From: an uncultured Solimonas sp.
GTDB taxonomy: Bacteria > Pseudomonadota > Gammaproteobacteria > Nevskiales > Nevskiaceae
Reading direction: 5' to 3'
Length of the DNA stretch: 33,947 bases
NCBI GenBank assembly: GCA_946478985.1
Contig: CAMLDZ010000025.1
Location: forward strand, 1 to 33,947
Below the pieces are notes generated by a model. The model saw nothing but the letters and a program-made list of their open reading frames with translations. It made no database searches and was not told where the DNA came from. Both the position numbers and the translations under genes were made by a program. Position 1 is the first letter of the stretch. Each line of letters opens with the position of its first letter. Shown piece by piece: positions 8,519-16,808 of the stretch.

Positions 8519-9160
8519 TCACGCCGCCGGCGGCGGAGGCGGCAGGGTGGTGTAGACGTATGACTTCTCGGGCGGCAGCGGCGCGGCATCCTGGCGCAGC
8601 AAGACGGATTCCGGCACGCCAGCCTTGAGCTTCTCGGTCAGCACTTCCGGATCGAAGTCGACACCGAGCGGATTGGCCGCGAACGCCGGCGAGCTGAAGA
8701 AGCCGTTGGCCTCCTCGGCCGTCTCGTAGTTGTCGACCTGCAGCTCGATCTCGTTGCCGTCCGGATCGCGGTAGTACATCGAGGTGGTCGGGCCGTGGTT
8801 GATGCACCAGAACGGCAGAATCCCCTCGCCCTTCAGGCGCTGGTAGGTATGCAGCAGATCCGCCAGGCTGGCGTAGGTGAAGGCGACGTGATCGATGCCG
8901 GTGTACTTGTGCGGCGGCGAGGGCAGATGGCCGGTGTTGAGAAAGGCGATGCGGTGATGCTCTTCGTCGTAGCTGAGGAAGGCGATGACCGGCGCCTCGA
9001 AGGCCGTCTTCAGATGGAACACCTGGCGGTACCAGCCGAGCATCGCCTCCCAGTGCTTGGCACGGATCACGTAATGCGCGAGCTTTTTCGGAACCACCGG
9101 CACTGCAGTAGCGGCGGTCGACGCCGGCGACGGCGCCGCGGCGGGATGGGCTGCGGTCAT
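8519..9160 (-). CDS. VOC-family extradiol-dioxygenase-like protein
   Basis: A 213-residue vicinal-oxygen-chelate protein that probably cleaves a catechol-type ring with Fe(II) and O2. After an alanine/proline-rich leader (1-22) come two beta-alpha-beta modules. His29 (LAHYVI), His91 (GIDHVAF) and Glu139 (NEIEL) sit where extradiol enzymes hold the two-His-one-Glu iron site, and DPDGNEIELQVDN is the common C-terminal VOC signature. The N-terminal non-catalytic half of two-domain BphC-type enzymes is absent. The C-terminus ends in a run of prolines. The start ATG 9158-9160 has a GAGAGGAGAG site. It is the first gene of the leftward arm and divergent from the FAH gene, an arrangement that fits ring cleavage followed by ring-product processing. 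A glyoxalase-like role is the main alternative. Confidence 0.82.
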   Translation of the reverse strand: MTAAHPAAAPSPASTAATAVPVVPKKLAHYVIRAKHWEAMLGWYRQVFHLKTAFEAPVIAFLSYDEEHHRIAFLNTGHLPSPPHKYTGIDHVAFTYASLADLLHTYQRLKGEGILPFWCINHGPTTSMYYRDPDGNEIELQVDNYETAEEANGFFSSPAFAANPLGVDFDPEVLTEKLKAGVPESVLLRQDAAPLPPEKSYVYTTLPPPPPAA

Positions 9161-9215
9161 GGCACTCTCCTCTCGTTAGTCTGGTGTCGCGCGGTCTTGC
9201 TTTCCGCAAAACCTT

Positions 9216-9225
9216 ACCATATGGT
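9216..9225. promoter_or_regulatory. Palindrome ACCATATGGT, candidate TetR operator
   Basis: A perfect 10-bp dyad lies midway in the 148-base divergent region between the VOC gene (start 9160, leftward) and the FAH gene (start 9309, rightward). Position and symmetry suit an operator controlling both arms, and the TetR gene ending the rightward arm is the obvious candidate repressor. TetR sites are often longer imperfect palindromes; only the 10-bp core is perfect here. I did not assign -35/-10 boxes with confidence. Confidence 0.45.
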
Positions 9226-9308
9226 CAGCGTCGATACTGCCGCTTCAGCTCCAGCCGCGCAAGCGCTTTCGCTGATGCAGCGCAACAAAAACCACGGAGA
9301 GAAAACCC

Positions 9309-10166
9309 ATGCGTCTTGCCCTGTACTCACGTGACGGCGCCGCGCCGCGCATCGCCGTCGTTGCCGCGGATCGCGTTCATGACATTGGCAAGCATCTGCC
9401 GTCGGCACCGTCGACGATCGCCGAGATCCTGGCGCAGTTCGACGCGCTGCGCGCCGGCCTGGAAGCCTTGACGAAGCAGCCTGCCGACCACGCGCTGGCC
9501 GAGGTCAAGCTGCACGCACCGATTCCGCGGCCCGGCAAGATCATCGCCCTGGGCCTCAACTACCGCGACCATGCCCTCGAAGCCAACATGGCGCTGCCGG
9601 AAATCCAGACCTGGTTCGCCAAGATGCCGACCGCGGTCAACGGCCCCTACGACGGCATCGAGCTGCCACGCGTCTCCGCCAAGCTGGACTACGAAGCCGA
9701 ACTCGCCTTCGTGATCGGCAAGCGCGGCCGCCACATCACACGCGAGCAGGCACCGTCGGTGATCGGCGGCTACTGCGTCGCCAACGACGTCAGCGTCCGC
9801 GACTGGCAGCTGCGCACCAGCCAGTTCATCGTCGGCAAGTCCTTCGACACGCACTGCCCCTTCGGCCCCTGGATCGTCACGCCGGACGAGGTCGGCGATC
9901 CGCAGGCGCTGGCCATCCGCGCCACCGTCAACGGCGAGACGCGGCAGGACTCCAACACCCGTGAGATGGTCTTCGACGTCTACGCGATGATCGAGCACAT
10001 CTCGCAGGCGATGACGCTGGAACCGGGCGATCTGGTGCTGACCGGAACGCCGGCCGGCGTCGGCGCCGTCTCCAAGCCGCCGCGCTATTTGAAAGAAGGC
10101 GATGTGGTGCGCATCGAGATCGAGCGCATCGGCCATATCGAGAACCGCGTCGTCGCCGAGCGCTGA
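9309..10166 (+). CDS. Fumarylacetoacetate hydrolase family protein
   Basis: A 285-residue member of the FAH superfamily (hydrolases, isomerases, hydratases and decarboxylases acting on 2-oxo/2-hydroxy-dienoates from ring cleavage). A short N-terminal domain (1-70) precedes the catalytic domain starting IPRPGKIIALGLNYRDHA. The metal ligands are visible: Glu129 and Glu131 in LDYEAELAF and Asp160 in VANDVSVRDWQ. DLVLTGTPAGVG and the GDVVRIEIE tail are classic. The start ATG has a GGAGAG site 8-10 bases upstream. It is the first gene of the rightward arm and lies opposite the VOC gene, so it probably processes the product of that enzyme. Which reaction (C-C hydrolysis, hydration or isomerisation) is not decidable from sequence. 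Confidence 0.93.
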   Translation: MRLALYSRDGAAPRIAVVAADRVHDIGKHLPSAPSTIAEILAQFDALRAGLEALTKQPADHALAEVKLHAPIPRPGKIIALGLNYRDHALEANMALPEIQTWFAKMPTAVNGPYDGIELPRVSAKLDYEAELAFVIGKRGRHITREQAPSVIGGYCVANDVSVRDWQLRTSQFIVGKSFDTHCPFGPWIVTPDEVGDPQALAIRATVNGETRQDSNTREMVFDVYAMIEHISQAMTLEPGDLVLTGTPAGVGAVSKPPRYLKEGDVVRIEIERIGHIENRVVAER

Positions 10167-10244
10167 GATCCACAGCCCGCCGCTCCGATTCCAAGGTGCC
10201 GTCGAGCACCGGAGCGGCGGATGACCACGAGGAGGAGAAGACCG

Positions 10245-11393
10245 ATGCAAGGAGATACCCAGCAGAAGTCGCAGCAGAAGTCCGGCATGCGCAGCTACCT
10301 GCGTAACGCCTGGTATGTGGCCGCGTGGTCGTCGGAGGTCGGGCGCGAATTGCTTGAACGCACCATCCTCGAAGAACCGATCGTGCTCTACCGTCGCGAG
10401 AACGGCGAAGCAGTCGCCATCGGCAATGCCTGCCCGCATCGGCTCGCACCGCTGTCGATGGGCAAGCTCGTCGGCGACACCGTGCAGTGTCCGTATCACG
10501 GCCTGCGCTACGACAGTAGTGGCGCCTGCGTGCTCAATCCGCACGCCGGCGGCATGATCCCGCCGCGGATGCGCGTGCCGGCCTACACGCTGGTCGAGCG
10601 CCACGGCCTGATCTGGCTGTGGTTCGGCGAAGCACATGCCGCCGATCCAGCGACGATCCCCGACTTCAGCTGCCACCAGGATGCGGAACTGGCATTCGTC
10701 GGTGGCATGATCGAGATGAAGGCCAACTACCAGCTGGTCACCGACAACCTGCTCGATCTCGCCCATGGCGAGTTCGTCCACGAGGGCCTGCTCGGCAGCC
10801 CGGCGATCACCCATAGCAAACTGGAGACGATCGAGTCCGGCACGACGATCTACTCCAACCGCTGGATGCCCAACGGCGAGGCGATGCCGGCCTTTCACAT
10901 GATCTTCGACGGCCATGAAGCCGGCGCGCCGGTCGACCAGTGGGCATACATGCGCTGGGATGCACCGGCGCACATGCTGCTCGATGTCGGCGTCACCCAC
11001 GTCGGCGCACCGCGCAGCCAGGGCGCGTGGATCTACGGCACCGACATCCTGACGCCGAAGGACGCGACGACGACTTATTACTTCTGGGCCATCACGCGCG
11101 GCTACAAGACTGAAGATCCGGCCGCCGGCGAGCTGTGGCGGCAGTTCATCAAAGGTGCCTTCGAGGGCCAGGATCAGGTCATCATCGAGGCCCAGCAGCG
11201 CATGCTCGGCGAGCGCAGCCTGGAAGAGGCAAACCCGGTGATGTTCGCGTCGGACGCCGCCGCGCAGCGCGCGCGCAAGCTGCTGGCGCGGCTGCTCGCC
11301 ACGCAGCAGACGCCGGCGCCGGACCACCCGGCGCTACGCTCGCTGCGCCGCGAAAACCTGCCCAGCCGCTCGCCCGTACTGCCGGTGGTCTGA
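10245..11393 (+). CDS. Rieske non-heme iron oxygenase, VanA-type
   Basis: A 382-residue oxygenase alpha subunit of the vanillate/dicamba O-demethylase type. The Rieske centre is Cys63-x-His65 (CPHR) and Cys82-x2-His85 (CPYHG). The mononuclear iron ligands lie in DNLLDLAHGEFVH (Asp171, His174, His179), and the probable carboxylate ligand is in GQDQVIIEAQQ near the C-terminus. These enzymes hydroxylate or O-demethylate aromatics with electrons from a separate reductase. I prefer ATG 10245, just after GAGGAGGAGAAG; an ATG at 10221 lies before that site. The preceding FAH gene ends 78 bases upstream and the FAD monooxygenase starts 81 bases downstream. No ferredoxin or reductase gene occurs in the window, so its electron donor must be elsewhere. 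Confidence 0.92.
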   Translation: MQGDTQQKSQQKSGMRSYLRNAWYVAAWSSEVGRELLERTILEEPIVLYRRENGEAVAIGNACPHRLAPLSMGKLVGDTVQCPYHGLRYDSSGACVLNPHAGGMIPPRMRVPAYTLVERHGLIWLWFGEAHAADPATIPDFSCHQDAELAFVGGMIEMKANYQLVTDNLLDLAHGEFVHEGLLGSPAITHSKLETIESGTTIYSNRWMPNGEAMPAFHMIFDGHEAGAPVDQWAYMRWDAPAHMLLDVGVTHVGAPRSQGAWIYGTDILTPKDATTTYYFWAITRGYKTEDPAAGELWRQFIKGAFEGQDQVIIEAQQRMLGERSLEEANPVMFASDAAAQRARKLLARLLATQQTPAPDHPALRSLRRENLPSRSPVLPVV

Positions 11394-11474
11394 GAACCGG
11401 CGCCCGCACCCCGACCGTTTTCCATCAACAGCCGGACCACTGCGCCGGCACCGCTTCACCGTGAAGGACATCTC

Positions 11475-13250
11475 ATGAAGACCCTCGAAGTTCCCGTACT
11501 GATCTGCGGCGGCGGCGGCTCCGGCCTCAGCCTGTCGATCTTCCTGTCGGCACAGGGCGTCAAGTCGCTGCTGGTCGAACGTCACGACACCACCTCGCAT
11601 CTGCCCAAGGCGCACTACCTCAACCAGCGGACGATGGAAATCTTCCGCGAGTACGGCATCGCCGACACCGTCTACCAGCGCGGCACGCCGTTCGAGAACA
11701 TGCACCAGGTGCACTGGCTGACCTCGCTCGGCGGCGACGGCCCGCTGGACCGCAAGACCATCTACCGCATGGACGCCTTCGGCGGCGGCGCGCTGTACGA
11801 CACCTATGTCGCCGACAGCCCGGTGCTGTCCGCCAATCTGCCGCTGCTGCGCCTGGAACCGGTGCTGCGCGAGTTCGCCCAGAAAGCCGGAGAAGGCGGA
11901 CTGGGCGACGTGCGCTTCTCCAACGAGCTGCTCGATTTCACGCAGGACGCCGACGGCGTCACCTCGACGATCAAGGACCTCAAGAGCGGCGAGACCTATC
12001 AGGTGCGCTCGCAGTACCTGGTCGGCGCCGACCGCGGTCGCACCATCGGCCCGAAGATCGGCATCGAGCTGCAGGGGCCGACCAATCTGGTCGACATGGT
12101 CAGCACGCACTTCACCGCCGACCTGTCCGCCTACATCACCGACGACGCGCCGCTGATCCGCTGGTTCATCAACCCGGAAGGCGGCGGCGGCTGGGCCAGC
12201 GGCGCGATGGTGGCGATGGGCCCGGACCAGTACGACCGCCACTCGCCGGAATGGGTATTCCACTTCGCCTTCCGCCCGGATGATCCGGAGTTCGACGAGA
12301 CCCTGATCGTGCCGCGCATCCGCGCCCTGCTGAAGCTGCCGGACCTCGACATCAAGGTGCATCGGGTCAGCCACTGGATCGTCGAGTCCATCCTGGCCAG
12401 CAAGTACGGCGAAGGCCGCATCGCCGTCATCGGCGACGCCGCCCACCGTCATCCGCCGACCACCGGCCTGGGCCTCAACTCCGGCATCCAGGACGCCCAC
12501 AACCTCGCCTGGAAGCTGGCGGCGCTGGTCAAGGGCCAGGCCGGCGCGGCGCTGCTCGACACCTACGAGCCGGAACGTCGCCCGGTCGCCGCGCGCAACA
12601 CCAAGTGGGCGCTGTTCACGTTCATGAACCACTTCGTCACCGATGCCGGCTTCGGCCTGATTCCGGGCGCGCCGCCGGAACTCAACGCCGCCGCCTTCCA
12701 CACCCTGCTGTCCGACGGCTTCGAGGGCGAATGGGCGCGCGCGCGCATGCACGAGGTGCTGATGACGCAGCGCATGGAGTTCTGCGCGCACGATCTGGAA
12801 CTCGGCTTCCACTACGACAGCAGCGCGGTGATCGCCGACGGCACGCCCGCCCCCAAGCGCGATCCGATGGGCGGCAAGTACACCGTCACCACGCGTCCCG
12901 GCCATCGCCTGCCGCACGCCTGGCTGGACGGCGGCAACGGCAAGGTGTCGACGCACGACATCAGCGGCCACGGCCGCTTCACGCTGCTCACCGGCGCCGA
13001 CAACGCTGCCTGGAAGCAGGCGGCGGCAGCGGCCTCGCAACAGTTCGGCGTCGATATCGACGTGCGCTCGATCGGCAGCGGCGGCGAATACGCCGATAGC
13101 GAAGGGGCCTGGGCGCGGCTGCGGCAGATCGACGAGTCCGGCGCCGTGCTGGTGCGGCCGGACATGCACATCGGCTGGCGCGCCACCACGCTGCCGCAGC
13201 AAGCCGAGGCCGCACTCAGCAGTGCGTTCGGCGCGATCCTGAGTCGTTGA
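11475..13250 (+). CDS. FAD-dependent aromatic monooxygenase (phenol-hydroxylase type)
   Basis: A 591-residue class A flavoprotein hydroxylase that adds one oxygen to a phenolic ring using NAD(P)H. The FAD-binding GGGGSG (12-17) starts at the N-terminus, the DG-type motif VGADRGRT is at 183-190, and the GD motif IAVIGDAAHRHPPTTGLGLNSG spans 316-337. The C-terminal 150 residues resemble the thioredoxin-like domain of the PheA/TfdB/MhpA group. Length matches that group. The start ATG has GAAGGA about 8 bases upstream. Its position between the Rieske oxygenase and the TetR gene suggests it makes the catechol-type substrate of the VOC dioxygenase. The phenol it acts on is unknown. Confidence 0.92.
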   Translation: MKTLEVPVLICGGGGSGLSLSIFLSAQGVKSLLVERHDTTSHLPKAHYLNQRTMEIFREYGIADTVYQRGTPFENMHQVHWLTSLGGDGPLDRKTIYRMDAFGGGALYDTYVADSPVLSANLPLLRLEPVLREFAQKAGEGGLGDVRFSNELLDFTQDADGVTSTIKDLKSGETYQVRSQYLVGADRGRTIGPKIGIELQGPTNLVDMVSTHFTADLSAYITDDAPLIRWFINPEGGGGWASGAMVAMGPDQYDRHSPEWVFHFAFRPDDPEFDETLIVPRIRALLKLPDLDIKVHRVSHWIVESILASKYGEGRIAVIGDAAHRHPPTTGLGLNSGIQDAHNLAWKLAALVKGQAGAALLDTYEPERRPVAARNTKWALFTFMNHFVTDAGFGLIPGAPPELNAAAFHTLLSDGFEGEWARARMHEVLMTQRMEFCAHDLELGFHYDSSAVIADGTPAPKRDPMGGKYTVTTRPGHRLPHAWLDGGNGKVSTHDISGHGRFTLLTGADNAAWKQAAAAASQQFGVDIDVRSIGSGGEYADSEGAWARLRQIDESGAVLVRPDMHIGWRATTLPQQAEAALSSAFGAILSR

Positions 13251-13290
13251 TCCGACTGCGGCGGACCGGCGTGTTCGTTAAGCTTCGCGA

Positions 13291-14076
13291 ATGAATTCTC
13301 CGAAGAACGAAGCGCCGGCCAAGACCAACCAGCGCGGCAAGCGCGCACGCAGCGCGGTACGACTCAAAGGCAAGTCCGATGCGACCGCCATCACCGGAAA
13401 ACTCGGTGATGGCAGCACGCCCAGCCGCGGCGCGCTGGTGCGCGCCCGCGTGCTGCACGCAGCACTGGAGTGCTTCGGCACCTTCGGCTTCGAGGGTACC
13501 TCCACGCGCGCGGTGGCCGAGCGCGCCGGCGTCAGCCACACGCTGCTGCTCTACCACTTCGATTCGAAGGAGCAACTGTGGCGGACGACGATGGAAGACG
13601 TCATCGGCCGCTATCGCCATGCCTATGACGCGCGCCTGCACCGAATCGACGGCACCGATGCGCGCGCCTGCCTGCGGGCGTTCATCGAGAACTTCGTGCA
13701 GTTCTCCGCCGAGGTACCGCAGCTGCACCGCATCATGACGCAGGAGAGCACGCAAGGCAGCGAGCGCGTGCACTGGCTGATCGACAACCACCTCAGCGGC
13801 TCGTTTGACGCGGCGATCGCGCTGATCCGCCGCGGCCAGGCCGAAGGCATGGTGCGCGCCGGCGAACCGGCACGGCTGTATTACGCGATCATCGGCCTCG
13901 GCGGCACGCTGATGTCCGTCTCATCGGAGTTCAAGCACTTCACCGGCCAGGACGTCTTCGCCGCCGGCGAGCTGCAGAAGACGACGCAGATGATCTTCGA
14001 CTTCGTCTTCACCGAAGCGGCCGGCGCGGCGCCCGGGACACCCCGGCCGCGGCGCGGCAAGAAGCTTCAGGCCTGA
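13291..14076 (+). CDS. TetR-family transcriptional regulator
   Basis: A 261-residue repressor-type protein. The helix-turn-helix lies at about 50-95: VRARVLHAALECFGTFGFEGTS, then TRAVAERAGVS and LLLYHFDSKEQLW, all typical TetR. The C-terminal 160 residues form the helical ligand-binding domain (YAIIGLGGTLMS). An unusual 45-residue basic, Lys/Arg/Ser-rich leader precedes the domain; the true start could be internal, as no strong ribosome site precedes ATG 13291. It follows the monooxygenase by 40 bases, so it is probably co-transcribed and autoregulated. It is the likely repressor of the divergent catabolic cluster, perhaps through the palindrome at 9216-9225. Its end overlaps the convergent NIPSNAP gene by 10 bases. 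Confidence 0.9.
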   Translation: MNSPKNEAPAKTNQRGKRARSAVRLKGKSDATAITGKLGDGSTPSRGALVRARVLHAALECFGTFGFEGTSTRAVAERAGVSHTLLLYHFDSKEQLWRTTMEDVIGRYRHAYDARLHRIDGTDARACLRAFIENFVQFSAEVPQLHRIMTQESTQGSERVHWLIDNHLSGSFDAAIALIRRGQAEGMVRAGEPARLYYAIIGLGGTLMSVSSEFKHFTGQDVFAAGELQKTTQMIFDFVFTEAAGAAPGTPRPRRGKKLQA

Positions 14077-14381
14077 TCGGGCAGCACGGGCCGGAAGAAG
14101 CTGCGCTCATAGCGCAGGATGCAGCCGGTGTCCTTGGCATAGCGCAGGGCCGCGCGGCACTCCTCGTCGGCGAACATCTTCTGCCGGTACTCCTCGTAGG
14201 CGCTCAGGCTCGGAAAGCTGAACAGCGCCAGCGCGATGTCGTTGGCGCCTTCCGACGGCAGGAAGTAGCCGTGATGCTGGCCGCCAAAACGGCCGATCAG
14301 CGCGATCCACAGCTGCGCGTAGTGCTCGAACTCGCGCAGCTTGTACGGATCGATGACGTAACGCAGATAACAGGTGACCAT
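14067..14381 (-). CDS. NIPSNAP-family protein
   Basis: A 104-residue dimeric alpha+beta-barrel protein. The pattern CYLRYVIDPYKLREFEHYAQLW, followed by LIGRFGGQHHGYFLPSEG and a FSFPSLSAYEEYR segment, is characteristic of NIPSNAP proteins, which are often found beside catabolic or lipid genes. No molecular activity is established for bacterial members. It overlaps the end of the TetR gene tail to tail by 10 bases and lies 36 bases after the SRPBCC gene on the same strand, so it is probably the last gene of the leftward lipid operon. The start ATG 14379-14381 has only a weak ribosome site. Confidence 0.85.
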   Translation of the reverse strand: MVTCYLRYVIDPYKLREFEHYAQLWIALIGRFGGQHHGYFLPSEGANDIALALFSFPSLSAYEEYRQKMFADEECRAALRYAKDTGCILRYERSFFRPVLPDQA

Positions 14382-14417
14382 GGGCGTCGGCAGCGGCAGC
14401 GGCGGGGTCCGCGCATT

Positions 14418-14885
14418 CTATGGGCGCATCGCCTCGCGCGTGTCTTCGAGGAAGGTGTCGACCAGCCGCGTGAACTTGCCCTGGATGAAGGCTGGCGCGA
14501 GCAGGCGATACATCAGCGGCACCGGCACATCGCGCAGCCGGCCCTGCACCTGGAAGCTCAGCCGCGTCGCCGCACCTAGCGGCTGCAGCCGCAGCTCGCC
14601 TTCGATCGTCGCATTGCCCTTGCCGGCCACCGGCACCCAGCGCACCTGCTGCTTGCGCGTGTCGACCTGGTAGCGCGCCGCGTAGACCACCTCGTGCGAA
14701 ATCCGGGCCGCCCTGGAACCGATCGGCTTCATTTCCCACAGATAGCTGTCGTCACCGATCCGGGTCAGCCGGCGCAGCTTGGGGAAGCGCTTGAGCGTGC
14801 CCTCCAGATCGTCGAGCAGCATGCGCAGCTGGGCCCCGCTGGCGGCAATCTCCACGCTGCGCTCGATCTTGATGTCGACGTTCAC
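14418..14885 (-). CDS. SRPBCC (START/polyketide-cyclase-like) protein
   Basis: A 155-residue protein with the helix-grip layout of the SRPBCC superfamily, which binds hydrophobic ligands such as lipids, sterols or polyketides. It begins with the strand DIKIERSVEI, continues with a helix containing LLDDLEGTLKRFPKLRRL, then GDDSYLWEMKPIG and antiparallel strands, and ends with the long C-terminal helix FIQGKFTRLVDTFLEDTRE. I chose GTG 14883-14885 because the domain starts there and GGAGAGG precedes it; the open frame extends to 15206 but that part is arginine/serine-rich and non-coding in character. The 115 bases before it (14886-15000) contain no gene. A lipid-binding accessory role beside the acyl-CoA synthetase is inference. 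Confidence 0.78.
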   Translation of the reverse strand: MNVDIKIERSVEIAASGAQLRMLLDDLEGTLKRFPKLRRLTRIGDDSYLWEMKPIGSRAARISHEVVYAARYQVDTRKQQVRWVPVAGKGNATIEGELRLQPLGAATRLSFQVQGRLRDVPVPLMYRLLAPAFIQGKFTRLVDTFLEDTREAMRP

Positions 14886-15000
14886 GCGCCTCTCCGGGTT
14901 CGCTGTTGGCGGCGCAGCATTGCACCGGCCGCAAGCGAGCCGCTTTGGCTGTGGCGCGGATCGCAGCGGCGCGCTAGCCAATGTTGGCCGTGCAGCCGAC

Positions 15001-16755
15001 TCAGAAGCGCAGCTCGCCGGCCTCGATGCGCTGGTACAAACCGGCGTCGAGCGGCTCGTAGCCGCGCTGGCGATCGCGCAGCAGGTACAGCGGCTCGTCG
15101 ATGCGGCGCGGATCGCAGCCCTCGCGCTTGAGCTCGACCTTGCGCAGCTTGAAGGTGTCGGTGGTCTGCTGGGCCTCGCGCAGCCGCAGGAACAGCGGCA
15201 GCGCATAAGCCGGCAGCTGCTGCGCCAGCTGCTGATGCAAGGCCTTGCCGTCGAAGCGGCCGTTCAGCGTCAGCGCCGCCATGCCGGCGCGGCCATCGGC
15301 GTGCGGCAGCTGCACGCCGTAGACCGCCGCCTCGGCGACACCACTGCAGGCGTTGAGCGCCGCCTCGACTTCGGTGCTGGCGACGTTCTCGCCCTTCCAG
15401 CGAAACGTGTCGCCGACCCGGTCGACGAACTGGATGTGATGGAAGCCCTGGTCGCGCACCAGATCGCCGGTGTCGAACCAGCAGTCATCGGCGGCGAATA
15501 CGCCGCGCAGCAGTCTGGCCTGGCTGGCCGCGCGGTCGGTATAGCCGTCGAACGGCGAGCGCTCGTTGACTTCGGTGATCAGCAGCCCGACCTCGCCGCG
15601 GCCGACGCGGCGCAGGCGGCCGTCGGCGTCGCGCAGCGGCTGCTCCTGTTCGGCGTCGAAGGCGACGATCGCATGCGACAAGGGGCAATAGCCGGCCGAG
15701 CCCGCGACGCCAAAGGCATTGGCGAAGGCCAGGTTGCCTTCGCTGGCGCCGTAGAACTCGCAGATGCGCGGGATACCGAAGCGCGCCTGGAAGGCTTCCC
15801 ACAGCTCCGGCCGCAGGCCGTTGCCGACGATGACGCGGACGCGGTGCGCGCGGTCGTGCGCGGCGGGCGGCTGCAGCAGCAGGTAGCGGCATAGCTCGCC
15901 GATGTAGCAGAAGGCGGTGGCGCCGCTGGTGCGGATCTCGTTCCAGAACTGCGAGGCGCTGAACCGGCGGCCCAGCGCCAGCGTCGCGCCGGCCGCCAGC
16001 ACCGCGCTCCAGGCCACCGTCAGCGCGTTGTTGTGATGCAGCGGCAGCGGGCAATACAGCACGTCGCCGGCCTTCAGGCGCACGGCACCGGCGCCCAGGC
16101 CGGCGAAGCTGCGCAGCCAGCGGAAGTGCGTCATCTTCGAGGCCTTCGGCAGGCCGGTCGTGCCGGAGGTGAAGATGTAGAAACAGGGCTCGGCGAGGCT
16201 CACCCTCGCCGTCTCCGGCGGGTCGGCGGTGGCGGCGCCGCGGCTGTCGGCGCGCAGGTCGCGATAGCCGGTCGGCACCAAGGGCGCGGCGCCATCGCCG
16301 TCCCACCAGATCAGCGGCGCGCCGCGGCCGCGCGGCAGCCGCACCGCGTCGAAGGCGGCGCGACATTCCTCGCCGATGATGTAGGCGCGCGGCCAGACCA
16401 GGCCGATCGCCTGCTGCAGTGCCGCGCCGCGCTGCTGCGGATTGAGCATCGCCGCCACCGCGCCGAGCTTGACCGTCGCCAGCACGCAGGCCAGCGCCTC
16501 GGGGCGGTTCTCCATCAGCACGGCGATGACATCGCCGCGGCGCACGCCGAAGGCTTTCATCGTCGCGGCGATGCGATTGGCCCAGGCGTTGAGCTCGCCG
16601 TAACGCCAGCTGCGCATTTCGAAGCGCAAGGCCTCGCGCTGCGGATGCGCCGCAGCGATCTCGGCGAAGCGCGCGCCGAGCGAATCCTGGTCCTGGGGCC
16701 TGGCGCGCAGGCCGATCCACAGACTGCGCGCGACGCTGCCGGCATCCGGCAGCAT
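15001..16755 (-). CDS. FATP-type long-chain acyl-CoA synthetase
   Basis: An adenylate-forming enzyme of about 584 residues that activates long or very long acyl chains (or bile-acid-like side chains) to CoA thioesters. The ATP motif YIFTSGTTGLPKASK is at 193-207, YGASEGN follows in the middle, and WFDTGDL with DRVGDTFRWKGENVAS and EVE is the FATP/VLACS signature. The tail carries TDTFKLRKVELKREG. The start is uncertain. I chose ATG 16753-16755, preceded by a GGGGGTG run, but the residues just upstream (RVGLLDLLRGGV) also look coding, and GTG 16759-16761 is possible. No canonical start lies between there and the OlsF-like stop at 16809, so translation may be coupled to the upstream gene. It probably feeds acyl chains to or from lipid metabolism with that gene. 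Confidence 0.87.
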   Translation of the reverse strand: MLPDAGSVARSLWIGLRARPQDQDSLGARFAEIAAAHPQREALRFEMRSWRYGELNAWANRIAATMKAFGVRRGDVIAVLMENRPEALACVLATVKLGAVAAMLNPQQRGAALQQAIGLVWPRAYIIGEECRAAFDAVRLPRGRGAPLIWWDGDGAAPLVPTGYRDLRADSRGAATADPPETARVSLAEPCFYIFTSGTTGLPKASKMTHFRWLRSFAGLGAGAVRLKAGDVLYCPLPLHHNNALTVAWSAVLAAGATLALGRRFSASQFWNEIRTSGATAFCYIGELCRYLLLQPPAAHDRAHRVRVIVGNGLRPELWEAFQARFGIPRICEFYGASEGNLAFANAFGVAGSAGYCPLSHAIVAFDAEQEQPLRDADGRLRRVGRGEVGLLITEVNERSPFDGYTDRAASQARLLRGVFAADDCWFDTGDLVRDQGFHHIQFVDRVGDTFRWKGENVASTEVEAALNACSGVAEAAVYGVQLPHADGRAGMAALTLNGRFDGKALHQQLAQQLPAYALPLFLRLREAQQTTDTFKLRKVELKREGCDPRRIDEPLYLLRDRQRGYEPLDAGLYQRIEAGELRF

Positions 16756-16808
16756 CGCCACACCCCCGCGCAGCAGGTCGAGCAGGCCGACGCGCTGGCC
16801 GGCTTTGG

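Noticed and set aside
9327..11327. 666-codon minus-strand frame opposite the FAH and Rieske genes
   Set aside because: It mirrors two convincing genes with complete active sites and has no recognisable domain.
11334..13202. 622-codon minus-strand frame opposite the FAD monooxygenase
   Set aside because: The plus strand carries all three FAD motifs; the other is an antisense shadow.
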